This document shows, piece by piece, positions 31,447 through 37,371 of a stretch of DNA of 41,011 nucleotides. The DNA lies in the NCBI GenBank assembly GCA_021736505.1, contig JAIPFU010000003.1, forward strand, positions 1 to 41,011. Direction: 5' to 3'. Numbering within the stretch: position 1 is the stretch's first letter; the number at the start of each line of letters is the position of its first letter. The notes under the pieces are model-generated. The model did not search any database, was not told the origin of the DNA, and saw nothing but the letters and a program-made list of their open reading frames with translations. The DNA comes from Spirochaetia bacterium (GTDB taxonomy: Bacteria; Spirochaetota; Spirochaetia; PWKH01). A program made the position numbers and the translations under genes.

Positions 31447-32088
31447 GTTTAGTGATAAACTAGGAATAGTTATCTCTTTTAGAACTTTTCTGCGGGGAAG
31501 TTCTACAATCTGCACTTTCGGGTACTCGAGAAGCGCAAAGCTGTGCTTATAATTACCCCGGGGCAGTGAAAGGGAACCTGGGTTAATTCTGATGATGCCT
31601 CCGTCGTCGATGTCCAGTGAGGGTCTATGCGTATGACCAGTAACCAGAATATCGCCGTACTGCATCTCCTCCTTCAGGAAATCCAGAGTTTCATGGCCAT
31701 GATGCATAAAGAGGGTGCGGGTATTTCCCGCTGTATCCGTAAAGGGAATTCTCCGTAAAAGGGTCAGGGGGAATTGCAGAACTTGCCGGTCTCGGGAAGA
31801 GTCTGAATTACCGTACACTGCGGTGATGTGGTTGCGGTAGCGGTTCAGAAGTACGGCAACCTCATCGGAATGGCCGACAGCAATGTCTCCGGCTATGAGC
31901 AGAGCATAAGTCGGAGCATTCCTGCTTTTCTCGGCTTGCTTGTTTCCCGACTGTCTGATTTCCAATTGTTTCTCCTGTTTTTTCTGCAGTTGTCGGCTTT
32001 GTCTGCGGATTTCATCAAATATATGAAGGGCTTTTTTCAGATAGCTAGGATTTCCATGGATATCAGAGAGTATCATAAACGAATTCAT
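31444..32088 (-). CDS. YfcE/MJ0936-type metallophosphoesterase
   Basis: 214 residues, calcineurin-like phosphodiesterase. Metal ligands: D9 and H11 in ILSDIHGN, D68 in IAGDIA, N94 in VYGNSDSS, H129/H130 in MHHGHETL, and H152/H154 in LVTGHTHRP. An insertion at about residues 27-58 is rich in Gln/Lys/Arg and replaces the short loop seen in E. coli YfcE. The activity is probably a Mn-dependent phosphodiesterase of unknown natural substrate. It is monocistronic. The predicted -10 lies 6 nt before the ATG and there is no Shine-Dalgarno, so the mRNA is probably leaderless. Confidence 0.9.
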   Translation of the reverse strand: MNSFMILSDIHGNPSYLKKALHIFDEIRRQSRQLQKKQEKQLEIRQSGNKQAEKSRNAPTYALLIAGDIAVGHSDEVAVLLNRYRNHITAVYGNSDSSRDRQVLQFPLTLLRRIPFTDTAGNTRTLFMHHGHETLDFLKEEMQYGDILVTGHTHRPSLDIDDGGIIRINPGSLSLPRGNYKHSFALLEYPKVQIVELPRRKVLKEITIPSLSLN

Positions 32089-32094
32089 GCACGT

Positions 32095-32123
32095 ATAGTA
32101 TCGATTCTTTGTGTAAAGGTAAA
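32095..32123 (-). promoter_or_regulatory. Promoter of the YfcE-type gene, predicted leaderless
   Basis: TTTACC (32118-32123), 17-nt spacer, TACTAT (32095-32100) on the minus strand, then exactly 6 nt to the ATG at 32088. Confidence 0.6.
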
Positions 32124-32164
32124 TAGCGCTGCGGAAACAGACTGTTTCTACCGGCGCTTATAGA

Positions 32165-32280
32165 AAGTTTCAGATATTAAAGAAATAAAAATTGAAAAAA
32201 TTAATAATAAAATAAAAAAACTTAAAAAAATAAAAATAAATATTGATAAAATTAATATAATGATATATATTGTTAATATA
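32165..32280. other. Extremely AT-rich intergenic block upstream of the DUF2089 gene
   Basis: In 32161-32280 only 10 of 120 bases are G or C, with many A-runs. On the plus strand TTGATA (32243-32248), 17 nt, TATATT (32266-32271) is a possible promoter for the DUF2089 operon, but in such sequence chance matches are common. A-tract bending or an UP element is plausible. Confidence 0.6.
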
Positions 32281-32313
32281 AGTTGTGCCGAAGCTGGCAA
32301 ATAGTACGTGTTG

Positions 32314-32329
32314 TTCCGCATCAGCGGAA
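32314..32329 (+). promoter_or_regulatory. Hairpin just upstream of the DUF2089 ribosome binding site
   Basis: TTCCGC-ATCA-GCGGAA, a 6-bp perfect stem with a 4-nt loop, directly followed by AAAAGGA and the ATG at 32344. It could be an operator or modulate translation. Confidence 0.4.
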
Positions 32330-32343
32330 AAAGGAAATTATGA

Positions 32344-32742
32344 ATGAAAAAAAACTATCTGCATGAATGTCCTGTGTGCGGAAATCATTTACGGATCACT
32401 TCTTATGAATGTTCGGAATGCCGTACCAGGATAGAGGGGAACTTCCATCAAGCAGAGCATAGATTCTCCAATTTAACTCCTGAAGAGATGAATTTTATTG
32501 AACAGTTTGTACGGGTGAGAGGATCTATCAAGGAGATGGAAAAAGTTCTCGGGGTTTCGTACCCTACGGTGCGGGGAAAACTGAATACAGTAATTGAGCA
32601 CCTGGGTTACCCAGTGGAGAAGGAACAGATCTCCCCGGATCTTAAAAGGGAGATTCTTGACAAGTTGGAAAAAGGCGAAATATCCGCCGGAGATGCTGCT
32701 CGTCTATTAAAAGGAGAGGAGCTGCGGAATGAAAATACCTAG
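32344..32742 (+). CDS. DUF2089 protein: zinc ribbon plus helix-turn-helix regulator
   Basis: 132 residues. The N-terminal zinc ribbon has CPVCGNHLRITSYECSEC (two CxxC knuckles, C10/C13 and C24/C27). A middle domain (LTPEEMNFIEQFVRVRGSIK, EMEKVLGVSYPTVRGKLNTV) is a sigma-like helix-turn-helix, and a C-terminal helical pair (ILDKLEKGEISAGDAARLLK) is SHOCT/YvlB-N-like. DUF2089 proteins are presumed transcription regulators. It is followed 12 nt later by a small protein that begins with the same helical motif. Shine-Dalgarno AAGGA lies upstream. The target genes are unknown; autoregulation of this operon is likely by analogy. Confidence 0.85.
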   Translation: MKKNYLHECPVCGNHLRITSYECSECRTRIEGNFHQAEHRFSNLTPEEMNFIEQFVRVRGSIKEMEKVLGVSYPTVRGKLNTVIEHLGYPVEKEQISPDLKREILDKLEKGEISAGDAARLLKGEELRNENT

Positions 32743-32754
32743 GAGGAAGATTAC

Positions 32755-33183
32755 ATGACTGAAGAGAGAATGCGGGTACTGCAGATGATAGCGGATGGGA
32801 AAATTTCCGCTGAGGAGGGAGCACAGCTGCTGGAATCAATGGGAGAGGAAGCAGCTGACTCGAGAAATTCACATACCGAATTAAGCTCTTATAATGGAGC
32901 AGAGGGGCAGGAGAAGGGCGGCCTATCCGGAATAAAGGGAAAAAAGCTGCGCATCCAGGTACGCTCCCGGGAGACAGGCAAGGTGAAAGTGAACCTGAAA
33001 ATACCTCTGCGTTTGGCTAGGATTGCAGAGAAATTTGTACCGAAGGAAGCAAAAAAGGAGATGGAGGAGCAGGGAATCAACATCTCGCAGATTGTGGATA
33101 GTCTGGATGAGCTTGAAGATGCAACCCTGGTTGATGTATCTGATGAGGACAGCGGCGAAGACATCCGCATATATATTGAGTAG
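32755..33183 (+). CDS. Small YvlB-N/SHOCT-like protein
   Basis: 142 residues. Residues 4-28 (ERMRVLQMIADGKISAEEGA) form the short helical motif found at the N-terminus of YvlB-type proteins. A polar linker follows, and then a strand-rich part (KLRIQVRSRETGKVKVNLKI) and a helical part (AEKFVPKEAKKEMEEQG) ending in an acidic strand. No catalytic residues are visible. The strong Shine-Dalgarno AGGAGG and a 12-nt gap to the DUF2089 gene imply one operon. Such proteins commonly pair with DUF2089 regulators; a cell-envelope-stress link is known only for distant relatives. Confidence 0.75.
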   Translation: MTEERMRVLQMIADGKISAEEGAQLLESMGEEAADSRNSHTELSSYNGAEGQEKGGLSGIKGKKLRIQVRSRETGKVKVNLKIPLRLARIAEKFVPKEAKKEMEEQGINISQIVDSLDELEDATLVDVSDEDSGEDIRIYIE

Positions 33184-33343
33184 CCCGGAGCTGAGCAGTA
33201 TAGATAAAGAAGAAAAGATAGAACAGAAAAGAGAAAAATTTTTCCTATCCCCGATGCTGTTTTTCCTGCTTGCACTTGCGTTGAAGCCTGTATGGCCGTA
33301 CAATGTATGATAAGAGTGTTTTCCAATTAAAGGAGGAGAAAGA

Positions 33344-34288
33344 ATGGCAAGGGGATGGAAATTCTCTGCAAGTGACGGGGAAAAGATCTATCTGTATCGA
33401 TGGAAGCCCGAAACAGATAGTGTAAAAGCAGCAGTCCAAATATGCCATGGCATGGCGGAACATGCTGAACGCTATGACGGCCTGGCTGAGAAACTGACCG
33501 AAAGGGGATACGTCGTATTTGCCGCGGATCAGCGGGGACATGGTAAAACTGTGGAGCCGGAAAATGACGATACCCTTGGTTTTTTTGCCGAGCAGGATGG
33601 ATGGAACCGGATTGTAGAAGATCAGCATGAAATAGCCGAAAAAATTGAATCTGAATATCCCAATGCACCGATTTTTCTTCTGGGACACAGTATGGGATCA
33701 TTTGTCGCCAGGACGCTGATGTTTATGTACCCGGAATATTACAGCGGTGTAGTACTATCAGGAACAGGCGGGAAGCTCGGCCTTCTCGGTACCCTGGGTT
33801 TATGGATGGCTCGCAGGGGGATAAAGAAGTATGGTCCGCGGAAGCCGAACCAGAAAATGAATGACATGACCTTCGGATCATACAATGACGCCTTTAAGCC
33901 GGCAAGAACCGCTTTTGACTGGTTGAGTAGAGATAAGGATCAGGTTGATGCTTACGTAGCCGATCCTCTCTGCGGATTTGTCTGCAGTTCAGCATTGTAC
34001 CGTGACCTTCTGGAAGGTCTGCAGCGGGTGAATAAAGTAGAAAATATACGGCTTATACCCAAAAATCTGCCAACCCTGCTGGTAAGCGGCTCCAAAGACC
34101 CGGTGGGGAAGAACGGCAAGGGCGTTCAGGAAGTCTATAATACATTGAAACAGCATGAACTGACGGATCTCAGCATAAAGTTGTTTGATGATGCCCGGCA
34201 TGAAATTCTCAACGAAACCAATCGGGAAGAGGTCATCTCCTTCATCATCGACTGGCTGGAAGAGCATGTAAAAAAGGCGGCGGACTAG
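33344..34288 (+). CDS. Alpha/beta hydrolase, monoacylglycerol-lipase-like (serine aminopeptidase S33 fold)
   Basis: 314 residues. The lysophospholipase/monoglyceride lipase pattern is clear: YRWKPETDSVKAAVQICHGM, VVFAADQRGHGKTVEP, the nucleophile serine in LLGHSMGSFVA, an acid near VSGSKDPVGKNGKG, and the histidine in DDARHEILNE. It probably hydrolyses monoacylglycerols or lysophospholipids in the cytosol. A strong Shine-Dalgarno AAAGGAGG precedes the ATG. It lies 160 nt after the YvlB-like gene in the same direction and may or may not be in that operon; the gap has no obvious terminator. Confidence 0.9.
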   Translation: MARGWKFSASDGEKIYLYRWKPETDSVKAAVQICHGMAEHAERYDGLAEKLTERGYVVFAADQRGHGKTVEPENDDTLGFFAEQDGWNRIVEDQHEIAEKIESEYPNAPIFLLGHSMGSFVARTLMFMYPEYYSGVVLSGTGGKLGLLGTLGLWMARRGIKKYGPRKPNQKMNDMTFGSYNDAFKPARTAFDWLSRDKDQVDAYVADPLCGFVCSSALYRDLLEGLQRVNKVENIRLIPKNLPTLLVSGSKDPVGKNGKGVQEVYNTLKQHELTDLSIKLFDDARHEILNETNREEVISFIIDWLEEHVKKAAD

Positions 34289-34430
34289 CGGCTGCCTGCC
34301 CTCTTGAGGCTGCTGGAAGCGTACAGACATAAGCTTAAGCATGTGGAGTGTATGCAGAAGCCTTGCGAGGTGCCTTGAAGGGCAGAGACTGCTGGGGTGC
34401 TTTGGAAAACCGAAAAACTCGGAACAGTGC

Positions 34431-34458
34431 AGGAGCATCTGAGTAGGAGCATCTGATA
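34431..34458. repeat. 14-bp tandem duplication between two convergent genes
   Basis: AGGAGCATCTGAGT (34431-34444) is followed by AGGAGCATCTGATA (34445-34458). It ends 11 nt before the stop of the antiporter gene. The whole gap 34289-34469 shows no other element. Confidence 0.85.
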
Positions 34459-34469
34459 AGTCAAGGAAT

Positions 34470-35516
34470 TCAGATAATCAAGTAGCTCGCCACGGAAAAA
34501 ACCAGGTAGAAAACCAGAAGCAGAGCTCCGGGCAGCCTGTTTATTCTGTTTGTCGGTGAAAAGAGAGAAATTCGATAAATCATCAGGATAAGCAGCATTA
34601 TCGGAAAATGGAACCAGTAAAAGTACGAAGGCACTTCCAGCCCCTGAGGGGTAACAGCCGCGGATGCTCCAACCACGAAGAGAACATTAAGCACATCAGC
34701 TCCGATAACATTTCCAATGGCTAGTTCTCCATGTCCCCTTCTTGAAGCACTAATTGCGGTGGTGAGTTCCGGCAGGGAAGTTCCAAAGGCAACCAAGGTT
34801 GCGGCGATGATGGACTTTGGAATTCCAATCTTCACCGCGGTGACCTGAACAGCGGGGATCAGCACCTTCGAGGAGATAATTATCAGAATAAGACCTAAGC
34901 CCAATTTGAGAACTACCACCAAGCTTGAAGCGTGATCAATTTCATCCAGTTCCACTCCCCCGGCTTCAAGATCCTCAACGGCATCGCTCTCTTTTTCCAT
35001 CTTCGCCTTCTTTGTGGTCCGGTACATATATATGACTAGCAGGAAAAGGAAGAGAAAGCCTATCCACTGTGGAATCGTGCCGTTTTCCTGAAACAAGGTA
35101 GATAGAGAACCCCACTGGATTGCGGTAATCACGAGAAGAACACCCGCCGCAAAATGTACCCAGCCTTGTTTATTGGTGACGCTTTTTTCAATGGGAAGGG
35201 GGCGGATGAGGGCGGCAACCCCAATTATGAGGCTGGTATCACAGATAATTGAACCTACTGCATTCCCCAGGGCAACATCAGGATTTCCTCCCACGGCGGC
35301 TGCCACGGATACTGTTGCTTCTGGAAGGGTAGTGCCTAGGCTGACCACGGTAGCGCCGATCAGCACTTTTGGTATCCCCCATCGAACGGAGAGGCTTACA
35401 GCTTCATCTACAAGGATGTCAGCACCCCTGCTTAGCAGAAAAAGTGATGCTGCAATGACCAGGAAAAGCAGCAGGATGTGCAAACTCTGAAAATTCTGTA
35501 CAAGCCATTGTTCCAT
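34470..35516 (-). CDS. Ca2+/Na+ antiporter of the CaCA family
   Basis: About 348 residues in two inverted halves. The alpha-repeats are GATVVSLGTTLPEATVSVAA with GNAVGSIICDTSLIIG in the first half, and AATLVAFGTSLPELTTAISA with GNVIGADVLNVLFVVG in the second. About ten transmembrane segments flank an acidic cytosolic loop (KAKMEKESDAVEDLEAGGVE). It should exchange Na+ or H+ for Ca2+ (YrbG-like), although K+-dependent and other cation exchange is possible. I placed the start at the ATG at 35516 because GAGGAG is just upstream; a TTG at 35528 overlaps that ribosome site. The gene is monocistronic and converges with the hydrolase. Confidence 0.9.
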   Translation of the reverse strand: MEQWLVQNFQSLHILLLFLVIAASLFLLSRGADILVDEAVSLSVRWGIPKVLIGATVVSLGTTLPEATVSVAAAVGGNPDVALGNAVGSIICDTSLIIGVAALIRPLPIEKSVTNKQGWVHFAAGVLLVITAIQWGSLSTLFQENGTIPQWIGFLFLFLLVIYMYRTTKKAKMEKESDAVEDLEAGGVELDEIDHASSLVVVLKLGLGLILIIISSKVLIPAVQVTAVKIGIPKSIIAATLVAFGTSLPELTTAISASRRGHGELAIGNVIGADVLNVLFVVGASAAVTPQGLEVPSYFYWFHFPIMLLILMIYRISLFSPTNRINRLPGALLLVFYLVFSVASYLII

Positions 35517-35558
35517 GAAACTCCTCAATTGACGGAAATGGAGGGATTAATCATGATG

Positions 35559-35587
35559 ACTCTATAATTCAAAGCATGAATTGTCAA
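35559..35587 (-). promoter_or_regulatory. Promoter of the CaCA antiporter gene
   Basis: TTGACA (35582-35587) and TAGAGT (35559-35564) on the minus strand with a 17-nt spacer. Leader about 36 nt with a good Shine-Dalgarno. Confidence 0.6.
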
Positions 35588-35663
35588 GGCAGTTCTTAAA
35601 GCGCAAATTTCAAAACAGGTTCCCTGTAAAGTGCAGGGTGAATTTCTGAACGCGTAAATTCCT

Positions 35664-35692
35664 TTTACAATGCATCTAAGTTCCTGTACAAT
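35664..35692 (+). promoter_or_regulatory. Promoter of yihY, predicted leaderless
   Basis: TTTACA (35664-35669), 17-nt spacer, TACAAT (35687-35692), then exactly 6 nt to the ATG at 35699. No Shine-Dalgarno is present. Confidence 0.7.
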
Positions 35693-35698
35693 ACTCAT

Positions 35699-36985
35699 AT
35701 GAACTTCAGTATAGGTACCAAAGGGCAGTTTAAAAGATTCTGGGATTTTACGGTGAAGGTCGTACACCATGCTGACCAGGACAGAATATTTATTCTTGCT
35801 TCCAGCGTCGTCTACTCAACCCTGATATCCCTGGTTCCCTTTATTGCATTCATAGCATCCCTCCTTTCCGCATTCGGGGGGCTGAATGCAGTAAAGGGCT
35901 ATGTCCAGGAAATTATTTTAAACTCCTTCGGAAGTGCCGCGGAATCAGGTTTTGTCGAGTTAGTGGAAAGCTTTGTTGAAAATGCAGGAAACCTGGGAGT
36001 CATTGGACTTATCTCTTTTTTGCTGACATCAATTTTCCTGCTGAACCGTGTCTGGGTAACTCTGAACCAAATTTACCGGACCTCAGCGGACAGTAATATG
36101 CTGATCCGCTTTGCTCGATTCCTTACAGTTCTTGTTGTAACAACCCTGCTCTTAAGTGCATACGTCAGTTTTATGACCATCATTCGGGGGTATTTTCTCA
36201 TTTCCCGGGAGATTGGGCAGTATGTGCAGGTTTTTCGGATTATAGCACCCTGGCTTTTTATCTTTTTAGCACTGTTCCTGCTGATTGTATGGGTACCGAG
36301 CATTAAGGTAAAAAAACGAAGTGGTTTTATCGGGGCTTTCTGGGGAATGCTGCTGTTTCGAATTGCCAATAGAATATTCTTGCTCTTTGTCAATGGAGTC
36401 CTGAATTACTCAATTATCTACGGATCCTTTGCAGCGATTCTCATTTTTCTCCTCTGGGTGTATCTGGTTTGGGTTATTATTTTCCTGGCTGCGGAAATCT
36501 CCTATGTGCATCAGTACAAACCCGAAAAACTCTCCTTTGCGACCCTGCCTGATTCTCCCATGGAGCAGATATCCCATGGTATTGATGTTCTTGCGGAGAT
36601 TTCCCGGCATTATAAAAGCGGTAAAGGAGCTGTTTCAGCAAAGGAGCTCTCTTCGAAGGTCCGCGTACCCGGCCAGAAACTCGCCGTCTATTTGGATATT
36701 CTGGAGAAGGCTGACTACATTATGGCAATAGAAAAAGGCGGAAAAGGCTATATCCCCGCACGTCCGATTGAGGATCTCAAGCTTGGTGATATCCTGCCTG
36801 CCCTTTGCGGCGGATCGGGAGGAAAGGACGCCGATTCAACACCCGGTAATACTGTAGCCCGGCAGATATTTGCTGGAGGTTTCCCGGCTGTACAGAATAT
36901 TGATGCAGAAGAGCTGATTTCCAACGGGCTGAATAAAAAAAGGACCCGAAAAACGGGTCCCTCGACTTACACGGATAAAGGCTGA
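35699..36985 (+). CDS. YihY/BrkB-family inner-membrane protein
   Basis: 428 residues with six transmembrane segments over about residues 30-265 (first: SSVVYSTLISLVPFIAFIAS). The segment GFIGAFWGMLLFRIANRIFL and YGSFAAILIFLLWVYLVWVI followed by FLAAEISY are diagnostic of the YihY/BrkB family, formerly mis-annotated as ribonuclease BN. A cytosolic C-terminal part (SAKELSSKVRVPGQKLAVYL) looks like a winged-helix, found in longer family members. The molecular function is unknown. The last codons (KKRTRKTGPS) contain the hairpin of an intrinsic terminator belonging to the opposite strand. The transcript is predicted to be leaderless. Confidence 0.9.
   Translation: MNFSIGTKGQFKRFWDFTVKVVHHADQDRIFILASSVVYSTLISLVPFIAFIASLLSAFGGLNAVKGYVQEIILNSFGSAAESGFVELVESFVENAGNLGVIGLISFLLTSIFLLNRVWVTLNQIYRTSADSNMLIRFARFLTVLVVTTLLLSAYVSFMTIIRGYFLISREIGQYVQVFRIIAPWLFIFLALFLLIVWVPSIKVKKRSGFIGAFWGMLLFRIANRIFLLFVNGVLNYSIIYGSFAAILIFLLWVYLVWVIIFLAAEISYVHQYKPEKLSFATLPDSPMEQISHGIDVLAEISRHYKSGKGAVSAKELSSKVRVPGQKLAVYLDILEKADYIMAIEKGGKGYIPARPIEDLKLGDILPALCGGSGGKDADSTPGNTVARQIFAGGFPAVQNIDAEELISNGLNKKRTRKTGPSTYTDKG
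36935..36960 (-). terminator. Intrinsic terminator of the copper operon, located inside the yihY coding sequence
   Basis: On the minus strand GGACCCG-TTTTT-CGGGTCC (36942-36960) is followed at once by seven T residues (36941-36935). The hairpin is perfect and GC-rich, about 150 nt after the copZ stop. On the plus strand the hairpin is followed by CTCGAC, with no T-tract, so it terminates only minus-strand transcripts. Confidence 0.9.
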
Positions 36986-37070
36986 TCCTGTCTTGCAGCT
37001 GTGCTGTCTTTACGTATTTTTAAAAAATTTTTGATGTTTTGATGTGATCAGCGCTTTCCTTTCTGTTCCC

Positions 37071-37110
37071 ATTGGTTTTCACTGGTTCTTATTGGTTTTC
37101 ACTGGTCATT
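37071..37110 (-). repeat. 20-bp tandem duplication directly after the copZ stop
   Basis: ATTGGTTTTCACTGGTTCTT (37071-37090) is followed by a copy with two substitutions (37091-37110) that runs into the copZ stop codon. The rest of 36986-37070 shows no feature. Confidence 0.88.
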
Positions 37111-37312
37111 AGGATTTCAGGAAGGCATCATATCCGGCTTCATCAAACAATTCCTTCAGTTTTTCTGGTTTCAATTCAGATTCCACCGATACTGTTCCGC
37201 TGTTCAGATCAACGCTGCAGTTTTCAACTTTTCCATTACCCAGCAGTGTCGATTCTATCCGGGCTTTACAGTGCCCGCATGACATTTCAGGTACATCAAA
37301 TAGATATTTCAT
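37109..37312 (-). CDS. copZ: Copper chaperone, CopZ-like heavy-metal-associated protein
   Basis: 67 residues, a single HMA ferredoxin-like domain. The metal motif is MSCGHC at residues 10-15 (usual form MxCxxC), with a histidine between the cysteines as in many CopZ proteins. It would bind Cu(I) and hand it to CopA. The strong Shine-Dalgarno AGGAGG precedes the ATG. It is the last gene of the csoR-copA operon, 59 nt after copA, and is followed by the operon terminator. Confidence 0.9.
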   Translation of the reverse strand: MKYLFDVPEMSCGHCKARIESTLLGNGKVENCSVDLNSGTVSVESELKPEKLKELFDEAGYDAFLKS

Positions 37313-37371
37313 TGGTCTCCTCCTGTTCTTATATTTTTTAATATTGCTTAATATTGTTTAAATGTCGGTTT

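Noticed and set aside
33184..33310. Open frame after the YvlB-like stop encoding a charged stretch and a hydrophobic end (FFLSPMLFFLLALALKP).
   Set aside because: No ATG/GTG/TTG with a ribosome site before the hydrophobic part, and reaching it from the upstream gene would need a frameshift with no slippery sequence visible. Not supported as a gene.
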